Positions 55,380 to 64,000 of a DNA stretch of 64,000 nucleotides are shown here, piece by piece. This DNA comes from Clavaria fumosa. Its lineage: Eukaryota; Basidiomycota; Agaricomycetes; Agaricales; Clavariaceae. A program made the position numbers and the translations under genes. The notes beneath the pieces were generated by a model. The model saw nothing but the letters and a program-made list of their open reading frames with translations, did no database searches and was not told the origin of the DNA. Positions within the stretch are counted from its first letter, which is position 1; every line of letters begins with the position of its first letter. The DNA is taken from positions 992,001 to 1,056,000 of the forward strand of contig OX637801.1 of the NCBI GenBank assembly GCA_951802425.1, given 5' to 3'.

Positions 55380-56470
55380 CTACTCAGTACCATCATGTTG
55401 TCCCATGCAAACAAGTGCCTGATAGCTCTCCCACATCGCCTGTGCAATCTCATCCCGTTTTATATCTGCTCTCCTCCTTTCTGCTGCTCCTGCTGGTCCT
55501 CGTGCCAATTCTCCATGAAAAGCACCAGGGATTGGATCCTCAACAATATTCTCAAAATCCCTAATCTCATCCTCATCATGGATGCGAATGAAATTATGAA
55601 TAGCACACAATGCTGGTGGTATTCATGCCTGGATTGCCATATCAAACTCAGGGGGGCGTGTTAAGATGGCAAAACGCCTCTTGAGGATGCCAAAGATTCT
55701 CTCAACAGCATTGCGTGCAGAGGCGTGTCGAAGATTGTAGAGTTCCTCCTGATTAGCAGGTCTGCAAAAAATTATCATCAGCTATGTCTTTGAATAATAA
55801 CTTGATGTCATACCTGATAGATGCCCTGCCCCACTCTGCCAGGTGATAGCAAACCCCCCGGTAGGGTACCAAAAGCACATCACATGCACCAAATCCTGCA
55901 TCAGCAAGATAGTATCGCCCAGCAGGAATCATGAGATCATTTTGGCATGCATCATTGAAGACTGAAGCATCTGCAGCTGATCCATCCCAACCACTGAGGA
56001 TATACAGGAACTGCAGGTCAAAACTGCAGCATGCCAGGCAGTTCTGGGAACAATATCCCTTTCGATTCCATGCTGATTCGCGCTCCAAGGCGGAAGGACA
56101 ACAGTTGATATGAGTCCCATCCATTGCACGCAGAGCACCAGCAAAGAATGGATAGAATTTCGGATTGTTGTGTATTTCATTGGGAATGGGTGATGTATCA
56201 GGTGGGAGGTGGACATATTTGTTGTAGAAGGGTGCAGATGACAATGTGAAGAGCACCTCTTGGAAATATCTGTTATAATCTTAATGAAACAATGATGGTA
56301 TGGCACTATAGATACTCACTGAAAGATTGTTTCATTAGAATGCTGGAATCACTCCCCAAGATGTTGAATTGATAGGCCAGTCACTGATGCATAGAGAAAG
56401 ATAGCAAGCTTCTCTTCCATTGAGATCCATTTTGATGGTCTCATTCCACATTCCTCCAGTGTGATGACCA
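55380..56470 (-). pseudogene. PIF/Harbinger transposase (DDE_Tnp_4 type)
   Basis: An upstream exon (about 56470-56320) reads ISMEEKLAIFLYASVTGLSI, the N-terminal helix-turn-helix region of the family, with a TGA near 56355. After an intron follows VLFTLSSAPFYNKYVHLPPD (56256 on), then ALRAMDGTHI with the first catalytic Asp and SGWDGSAADASVF. YYLADAGFG has the second Asp, followed by LLVPYRGVCYHL. A further intron (about 55817-55765) leads to NLRHASARNAVERIFGILKR with the catalytic Glu, and IPPALCAIHNFIRIHD. A second TGA is near 55623. All three catalytic residues remain. The 5' end is cut by the F LTR at 56496. The enzyme would cut and join its element's ends. Confidence 0.82.
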
Positions 56471-56495
56471 ACTGCTGGAACACATGCACATGCAC

Positions 56496-57208
56496 TGTCA
56501 TGGTCTGAACAAAGATTAGTAGCAAAGGGGTTAGCAGAACGGAGTGGAGTTATAGTAGCGGAGTCCGAAGTCAGACAAGTGGAGGAATGGATAAGAAGAA
56601 TGGAGATGGATGGGACTGCAGCCTCAACATATGTGTTGTGCCACCACATATATACTTTGTCCCTATTTAACAAACAGAAACAATGCCAAGAAGAAATCAA
56701 ACACAGAAGTTGAACTCCAAGAATATCGGAGTCTGCCGGAGTTGGTTGGAGTTGGTTGGATGACATGGAGAATGTCGAGAACGATGAGGATGAAAGCTCA
56801 GAGATGTTTGGGGGTCAGAGACGTTAATATTCGAACTGAGGAGCAGGGAGATACAGGTGGAAACTTATACTGCAAGGACAGAGTATAGGAGTAATATGAA
56901 ACAATGTACATATCAAATTACTAGGAGAGTTTCACCACATGTGCCTGTGCAATTTTCATGGAACAAAGAAACAACAACCAAAAACAACTCCCATGGGTCA
57001 AGGGTATCCTCTCAATGGTAAACAGAATGAGGGGATGGAGGGAGAAGGTTCTAGAACGAAGTCCGAACAATCCGAAGGCCAGCAGAGTGAAGTCCGAAGA
57101 AGGTGTGGAGCAGAGCACACAGAGTTATGGCGGAGTGGATTGGAGTTGGTATGGAGCCCAGAGTCCGGAGCGGGGATCGTGCTTATGCAAGCAGATGGGG
57201 TCGTAACA
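56496..57208 (-). repeat. 3' LTR of gypsy copy F (713 bp)
   Basis: TGTCATGGTCTG to GGGGTCGTAACA on the plus strand, the reverse of the B-type LTR, with the B/F marker (GGGGGTCAGAGACGTT). The purine tract appears reversed right after it (GTATCCCCCTCTTAGGG). Left flank TGCAC within the Harbinger transposase. Confidence 0.9.
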
Positions 57209-57439
57209 GTATCCCCCTCTTAGGGTCGAACCCCTGAGACCCTGTGGTTAAACTCCGTGTGAACACGTGTCATCCATAACGAGTTAGCACCGGAGTTTTG
57301 CAGCGCTTCAATCGGAGTCTGAAATTTTTTTGGGGGGGTTAAAACAACTGTGTGCGGTGCACTCCATTTTTCTCTTCCTTAACTCATCACTATCACCACT
57401 CGCCCCTAACACGGGCAATTCTTCTTTTAAAAACTTATC

Positions 57440-58250
57440 ATGTCCAACATGCAATCGACGCCTGGAGCCAGGCCCAGCTGCCCCTCCTGCCCTCGCCCAC
57501 GACCCGTCATCGCCATCCCCATGCAACCTCACGTGGAGGACAAGGACCCCGAGATTGCGGCCCTCACAAAGAAGATCAATGCGTTGAGGGAGAAAAAGGC
57601 GAGGGAGGCGGGAGGAAGAAGAGCAGAAAGCGAGGGAGGTAGCGGATAAGGTGCGGCGGGAGGAGCTGGAGAGGGCGAAGCGGAGGGCGGCAGAGGTGGC
57701 GCGGGGACAAGGGGTAGGGAGGAAGCGGTCTCTGACACCAGAGACAGAGGTGGATTGCGCGGAGTGCACATGATGCCGTAGGTTGGGGGTGGCCTGTGTG
57801 TGGCTGAGTGGGGGGCAGGGGACGGCCTGCAATGCCTGTGTGGAGGCGAAGCAGAAGTGCGGAGGTGGGGAGGTGGAGCAGCCGGAGTGGAAAAAGGCGA
57901 AGGGGACATGGACTTGGAGGAGGATAGGGCGGAGATGTGGGTGCCACGGGGTCAGCAGCCAGAGCAGGAGGTTTTGAACTTGGTGCGGGCCACACATAGC
58001 GTGGTCCTGAGGGGGGTGGTCATAATAGAGGAGTGGAGGAAGGAGTTGAGGGCAGAGCAGAAGGCCACGGCAGAGGATCAGAGGATCCTCTGAGAATTTC
58101 TAATGGAGAAGCAGGGAGCGGGGGAGGAGAAGAAGGAGGAGGCGGAGAAGATGGTGGAGGCGGAGGAAGGAGAGGTGGGAGTGGAGTCTGGGCTCAAGGA
58201 GCCCGAAGGTTTTTTACAAGCGTTGCCTGGCTCACCCCCCTCCACCTAAA
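57440..58250 (+). pseudogene. Antisense ORF of copy F
   Basis: ATG at 57440 (MSNMQSTPGARPS), then VEDKDPEIAAL, a Lys/Glu/Arg-rich helix and a frameshift at about 57600. The Cys cluster reads C-T-stop-C-RRLGVA-C, ten residues, then CNACVEAKQKC (57765 to about 57863). This is C-x2-C-x6-C-x10-C-x2-C-x6-C with one Arg codon turned to TGA. The acidic tail ends SPPST at about 58250. The body of F upstream is cut off by element C. Confidence 0.6.
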
Positions 58251-58442
58251 ATAAAATAAAAAATTATCTATTACTTTCTTTTGTTTTCTTTTTTTATAAA
58301 TTTTTTGTTTTTTATCTTTGAACTTGAGTGAAAAGTAAGTGGAGTGAAAGGAAAATAAGTAAGGCAAGGCAGAGAAACAAAACGAAGAAAGAGATTCGGA
58401 GTTTTTCAGAGAAGAAGGCAAGAATTTTGTTTTCAGAGTTTC
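58251..58442 (-). other. Remnant of F 3' region up to the C insertion point
   Basis: AT-rich, same as the stretch behind pol in A, B and C. It is interrupted at 58442 by the LTR of C; left flank GTTTC. The matching flank of C lies outside the window. Confidence 0.7.
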
Positions 58443-59166
58443 TGTCATGGTCCTAACAAGGTTAGCGGCGAAGGGGTTAGTGGAGCGGAGTGGTGATGTT
58501 CTATCAGAGTCCGGTCGGAGTCCGATATCAGTGAAACGGAGAAGTAAACAAGAGGAAGGAGACTTATGGGACTGCGGCCTCAACGTATGTGTTGTGCCAC
58601 CACATATATACTTGTCCCTATTTATCAAACAAGAACAATACCTAAGAGAGAATCAGAATGTAAGTCAAACTCCAAAGTGATCGGAGTCTGTCGGAGTGGG
58701 TTGGAGTTGGTCAGATGACATGGAGAATGTTGAGGACGATGAGGACGAAAGCTCAGAGATGTTTTTAGGATCAAGAGACATTAATATTCGAACTGAGGAG
58801 CAGGGAGATACAGGTGGAAACTTATACTGCAAGGACAGAGTATAGGAGTAATGTGAAACAATGTACATATCAAATTACTAGGAGAGTTTCACCACATGTG
58901 CCTGTGCAATTTTCATGGAACAAAGAAACAACAACAAAAAAGCAACTCCCATGGGTCAAGGGTATCCTCTCAATGGTAAACAGAACAAGGGGATGGAGGG
59001 AGAAGGTTCTAGAATGAAGTCCAAATGGTCCAAAGGCCGGCGGAGTAAAGTCCGATGAAGGTGCGGAGCGGAGCGCATGGAGTTACAGCGGAGCGGATCA
59101 GGGCTGGTACGGAACTCGGAGTCCGGAGCGGGGATCATGCTTATGCAAGCGGATGGGGTCGTAACA
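58443..59166 (-). repeat. 3' LTR of gypsy element C (about 724 bp)
   Basis: TGTCATGGTCC to GGGGTCGTAACA on the plus strand. It is of the A subfamily by its GATCAAGAGACATTA segment and length. Confidence 0.9.
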
Positions 59167-59394
59167 GTATCCCCCTCTTAGGGTCGAACCCCTGAGACCC
59201 TGTGGCCAAAGTCTGCGTGAACACGTGGCTCCCATAACAAGTTAGCGTCAGAGTTTCGCAGTGTGTCGAGCGGAGTCCGATTTTTTTTTGGGAGTCAAAA
59301 GGCTGCGCGTGTTGTACACCAATTTTTTTCTCTTCTTTAACCTGTTACCATCATCACTAGCCCCTAGCACGGGCAATCCCTATTTTTTTTCTCG

Positions 59395-60339
59395 ATGTCG
59401 CACAACCCGAGCACACCTGGAGCGGGGCCCAGCTGGCCTCCCTGCCCTTGACCATGCCCCATGGTTGCCGTCCCCGCGCAGTCACATGTGGAGGATGAGG
59501 ACCCCGAGATCGCAGTCCTCATGCGCCAGATCAAGGTGCTGAAGAACAAGAAGGCGCGGGAGGAGGAGGAGTGGCGGAAGCAGGAGGAGGAGGAGCGGAA
59601 GAAGAGGGAGGCCATGGACAAGGTGCGGCAGGAGGAGATGGAGAGGGCGAGGGCGGTGGAGGTGAAGTGGAGGGCGGAGGAAATTGCGAAGGTGCAGGGG
59701 ACGGGGAGGAAGCGGATGCTGGCCATGGAGTCGGACACGGAGCGCGCGGACTGTGCGCGATGTGTCCGGCTCAGAATGGGGTGTGTGTGGCCGAGCGGAG
59801 GGCGGGCACCGCGTGTGTCGCGTGTGCGGCAGCGAAACAGCAGTGCAGGGGTGGAGAGGCAGAGGGGCCAGAGCAGAAGAAATTCTGCTCCGCACAGTCG
59901 AAGAAGACCGTGGTGGAGTCGGAGGAGGAGGTGAAGGAGGTGTGGGCACCGCGGGCGGATGTGGACAGGGCGGAGGCAGACCGGGGTGGTGAAAACCATC
60001 TACAAGTTGGTGGTCCGCGGGGTGTTCGAGTTGGAGGAGTGGTGGAAGGAGGCGAGGGCGGTGGCAGAGGATCAGAAGATCCTCCAGGAATTTTTGATGG
60101 GGAAGCAGGGAGCGGGGGAGGAGAAGGAGGAGGCGGAGAAGATGGTGGTGGAGGTGGCGGGTTCGGAAAAGGGGGTGGAGATGGAGGCAGAGAAGAAGGA
60201 GGCGGAGGAAGAAGTGGAAGTGGAGAAAGCGGCGGAGAAGGGTGCAGAGGCGGAGGAGGGAGAAGTTGGAGCGGAGTCCAGGCTTAAGGAGCCTGAGGGA
60301 GTTTTACAAGCATCACCCGGCTTGCCCCCCTCCGCCTAA
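59395..60339 (+). pseudogene. Antisense ORF of element C (best-preserved copy)
   Basis: ATG at 59395 (MSHNPSTPGAGPS), a TGA at about 59449 where copy A has CGA, then one frame to about 59810. It reads VEDEDPEIAVLMRQIK, a long Lys/Glu/Arg-rich helix (EEEEWRKQEEEERKKRE), TGRKRMLAMESDTERADCAR and the first Cys half C-x2-C-x6-C followed by VWPSGGR. A single-base loss then shifts the frame. The second half (CVACAAAKQQC) follows in the next frame. After further shifts come FELEEWWKEARA and an acidic tail with AEKMVVEVAGSEKGVEMEAE, ending SPGLPPSA at 60339. Full length would be about 320 residues. Confidence 0.65.
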
Positions 60340-60861
60340 AAAAAATAAAAATAAAAATCTACATTTTATTTATTGTTTCTTTTTATTGTTTTCTTTTTAT
60401 AATTTTATTGTTTTTTTTGTTTTATCTTTGAACTTGAGTGAAAAGTAAGCGGAATGAAAGAAAATAAAGTAAGACAAGATGGAGAAGACAAAGAGAGATT
60501 CGGAGTTGGACTTGGGAGAAAATAAAATAAAGAGTTTGGAGTTTTTGGAGAAAAGGAATAAGAAGAAAGGAGGTTTTTTCAGAGTTTTCAGAGTTTTCAG
60601 AGAAAGGAACAGAGAGAGAGACAGAGAGATGGAGAGACAGAGAGACAGAAATACAGATTTTTTTTTTTTTTGTGTCGGAGAAGACGGAGAAGAGAGAGAT
60701 GGAGTAGTATAGAACGGAAAATGTACATAAGTAGAAGCATAAGAGAGATTTCGGGGTATCGGAGTGAACGGAGAAAAGAGACGGAGTTGTATTGAATGGA
60801 AAATGTATGTAAATAGAAGCATAAGAGAAATTTCGGGGTATTGGAGTGAACGGAGAAAGGT
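60340..60861 (-). other. 3' region of element C between pol and the antisense ORF
   Basis: AT-rich, with CTCTGT repeats and two units of the 82-bp repeat near the pol end. The antisense ORF and pol converge on this stretch, so it may hold the transcript ends of both. Confidence 0.6.
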
Positions 60862-63800
60862 CTAGAGGGTATTGAGAGGTCCAGGCTTGTTCGGATAAGC
60901 TTGGTGGAAATCCGAAACGGCCTTGGAGGCATGAACAAGTTCCATAGCGGGAAGCCAGGATGTTTCCTCATTGGTTCCTTCATATCCGGACCACCGCACC
61001 AGGTATAGGAGTTTGCAGGTGTGGCGTTTGTCAATCTTGGAGTCAAGCACTTTGGAGATTTCATGCTCTAAGTCTCTGTCGATCTCTACTGGAGGAGGTG
61101 GGGAGATGGTATGATTCGGAATTGTATTCGGAGTGACTGACTCCAGCATGGAAATGTGGAAGACAGGGTGGACAGCTCGCATGGCCTCAGGGAGTCAGAG
61201 TACGAAGGAGTGTGAACCGGCCTCTCCGATGATTTTGAAAGGTCCGAGGAACTTGTCGGCGAGTTTTTTGGAGGGTCTGGTCATATGGAAAAACTTCGCC
61301 TTAACATATACTCGGTTTCCAACCTTAAACTCCAGTGCTGGAGTCCGACAGTTGTCTGCCGGACCCTGATAGTGACTCTGCACTTCGGCGATTTGGTTAC
61401 GGAGTTCTTGGTGCAGCTGATCCAAGTCTACAGCAAGCTCTCGGGCACGGACCGAAGTTACTTCGCATTCAGGGAATACTGAGATATTCAGGTGATAGCC
61501 CTTGTTCGCGAAGAACGGAGAAAATCCAGTGGTGGCACTCGGGGCATTGTTGTAGGCAAACTCGGCTAGGGGCAGAAGCTGCGACCAGTTGTCCTGCTGG
61601 TAATTGCAGTAACAACGGAGGTACTGTTCCAACGTCTGGTTAGTCCGCTCCATCTGTCTGTCGCCCTCTGGATGATATCCAGAGGTGAAGTGTAAAGTCA
61701 TGTCCAGGACTTTACCCAACAAGCAAAAAAAACAGGAAACAAACTCAGAGCTGCGATCGGAGGTGACATGCGATGGAACTCCATGTTTCGAGAAGACGTG
61801 GAATACGAATAGATGGGCCAACTCCACAGAGTTCACTTCATTGGTCATTGGGATGAAGATCCCCTGCTTCGTAAACCTATCAACAACCACCAATATTGCA
61901 GTAAAACCGGAGCTCTCAGGGAGTTGCTTGATGAAATCCATCGAAATGGAATTCCACGGTTTCTCGGGTATGGGCAGCTGCTTGAGCGTTCCATATGGCT
62001 TATGCCAAGGGGCTTTCACCCTACCACAAGTTGTGCAAGATTTGCAAAAGTCCAATACAAATCCTCGGAGTTTCGGCCAGGTATAATCCCTGAAGACCAA
62101 GGCTGTAGTCTTGGTCCGACCGAAATGTCCGGTGAGCGGGTGATCATGTCTCGCACATAAAACGCGGAGTCGGAGGTCATTGACGTCCAGTACATAAATC
62201 CGTCCGTGCTCGCAGAGAAGTCCGTTGTCGTCCATGGACCACTTAGGGTCCGCGGAGTTCGAGTGGAGGTCTTCTAGGATCGAACAAGAGTCCAGACCGG
62301 ATGTCCTCTCGGAGTTGATTATCATCAATCACAAATGACGCGCAGAGTGCAGGTACATAAAGTGACGAAGCTCGGAGAGACGATATCAATTGTTCGCTGG
62401 AGAACATCAGTTGGAGGTTTTGTGGATTGACGCAGGCATAGTCGCTATCCCCCTCTTTGGGATAGATGTCCCAACGCCTAGTCAACACATCGGGCTTCAT
62501 TCTGAGGCACCTGGGGCGGAATCGGATCACGAAATTGAACTGGGAAAGGAACTCCGACCACCTGGCTTGATGCCGGGTGAGCAGGCGGACTGTGGAGAAG
62601 TACTCTAGGTTCTTGTGGTCAGTAACAACGTTGACCGGAATTTCAGAACCTTCGAGATAGTGCCTCCAAGTGGTAAACGCCTCAAATATAGTGAGGAGTT
62701 CCTTATCGTGGGTGTCATAGTTCAGTTCGGAGATGCCTAGGGTGTGGGAATGAAAAGCAATAGGATGGACTTCACCGTCGGAGGCGACCATAGAAAGTAT
62801 CACAGTGACAGCGTAGTCTGAGGCGTCCATTTCAACTATCAGCAGAGCTCCAGGAATGAAGTGCAAGAGGATCAGAGCCATGGAGAACGCGGTTTTTAGA
62901 TAGTCAAATGCAGACTGGCAATTGTCGGACCAATGCCATTCGATGTTTTTATGCGTCAAGTGGTTCATCGGAGTGATGATCTTGGAATAGCCATGGACGA
63001 AGCGGTGGTAGAAATTGGTGAACCCGAGGAAGGACTGGACATCCTTGACCTTCCGCGGAGTCGGCCAATCCTGTATAGTTTTCACTTTAGCCGTGTCCAT
63101 AGAAAGTCCAGACGGAGATAAAACAAATCTGAGATACTCCACGGTTTCAGCGTGAAATTCACACTTAGCCAGGTTCAGGAAGAGACCATGCTTCCGGAGC
63201 CTTCGGAGTACCTCTCGGACATGCTCAACATGTTGTTTTGGATCCTCAGAGTAAATGAGGATGTCGTCAAGGTAGACGACCATGAACGTGTCAAGAAGGT
63301 CAGAGAATATGTCGTTTATAAAGTGCTGGAATGTGGTGGGCGCATTTGTGAGCCTGAAAGGCATCACACACCATTCAAAGGATCCGTATCGGGTGCAGAA
63401 TGCGGTCTTCCATTCATCACCCTCAGCGATATGGACCAGGTGATATGTGTGTCGGAGGTCGAGTTTTGTATAGATTCGGGCTTTTCCTGGAACATCAAGA
63501 AGATCTTTAGTCAGCGGAAGCAGATAACGGTCCTTTTTAGTCAATTTATTGAGACCACAGAAATCAACGCATAATCGGAGCATTCCATTCTTCTTCCAGA
63601 CAAAGAGCACAGGTGCTCCGTGTGGAGAACGGCTCGGACAGATAAATCCGATGCAGAGGTGTTTGTCCAGAAACTTGTGGAGTTCACTGAGTTCAGACTG
63701 CGACAGAGAATAGACTGCACCTGGCAGAGGGGATTGGCCATCCAGCAGGTTGATTTTTAGATCATACGGTCGATGCAGAGCAAGGGTGTCTGCCTTCTTT

Positions 63801-64000
63801 TTACTGAAGACATCTGGAAAGTCCCTGTACTCCTCCGGAATGGAGAGGAGATCCCGGGGGGTGGTGTCAGGAACGTTGAACGAAGCGGAGGCCGCACACG
63901 CAGACTTGCTCGACAACGTTATGCCAAAGACTTGGGACCCGGGAAGTCCACAAGCCGTGGCGAATGCAGCAGCATTCACAAAGGAAACCTTGGGTGTCTC
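60862..64000 (-). pseudogene. pol: Pol of gypsy element C (runs off the window)
   Basis: Reverse transcriptase (VVYLDDILIYSED), RNase H (VEMDASDYAVTV) and the start of the integrase spacer are open from 63979 to 62243. A 17-bp deletion shared with copy A shifts the frame there. Integrase continues from 62328 to 61195 with CKSCTTCGRVKAP, the core Asp at SMDFIKQLP, and YHPEGDRQMERTNQ. A TGA at 61195-61197 (CGA in A) precedes the chromodomain block CKLLYLVRWSGYEGTNEETSW, ending at 60862. Protease, Gag and the 5' LTR lie beyond 64000. It is the least damaged copy of its family here. Confidence 0.92.

Overview
The window looks like repeat-dense accessory DNA from a filamentous basidiomycete, most likely an Agaricomycete. 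The reasons are introns of about 48-60 bp with GT..AG ends, relics of KDZ transposases, a PIF/Harbinger transposase with a Myb/SANT-like partner, Ty3/gypsy chromoviruses with C-terminal chromodomains, a Ty1/copia Gag, a Tad-like LINE tail and a Crinkler-type P-loop NTPase gene with a decayed partial copy. The species cannot be named from the sequence.

Layout. 0-6.2 kb: two KDZ relics, a 44-bp minisatellite, a 5'-truncated LINE and the decayed NTPase copy. 6.8-9.9 kb: the better-preserved NTPase gene. 10.3-39.4 kb: a nest of retroelements. Gypsy relic I was entered by gypsy D, D by gypsy B. B's 5' LTR was then split by a solo LTR, a hAT-type MITE and the complete gypsy A, and A was split by the complete gypsy E. 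B's pol also carries a TA-flanked mariner-type MITE. 39.4-39.9 kb: a palindromic GTAC/ATAT repeat. 40.6-48.1 kb: a host-like island with a GH25-like relic, an unrecognised decayed gene, an Rrn9-like relic and one intact 21-exon M1 aminopeptidase. 48.4-56.5 kb: copia relic, Myb/SANT gene split by a second hAT MITE, large microsatellites, a fold-back element, a solo LTR and a Harbinger transposase. 56.5-64 kb: gypsy copies F (3' end only) and C (3' half, running off the window), C lying inside F.

Main observations. (1) The A/B/C/F chromovirus family carries an extra ORF on the antisense strand between pol and the 3' LTR. It encodes a Lys/Glu-rich protein, and three of the four copies keep a C-x2-C-x6-C-x10-C-x2-C-x6-C pattern. 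(2) Most premature stops in the transposons are TGA where a related copy or the family motif has CGA, which fits CpG decay. (3) Gag and pol in A and B meet at a run of seven A exactly where a -1 shift is needed. (4) Element E is one fused gag-pol frame with an 11-nt LTR/leader complementarity of the kind used for Tf1-type self-priming. (5) The M1 aminopeptidase has Tyr in place of the first Gly of GAMEN.

The intact aminopeptidase and the NTPase gene are the only loci that look functional. Exon boundaries were placed by eye from splice signals and family knowledge; no search was run.
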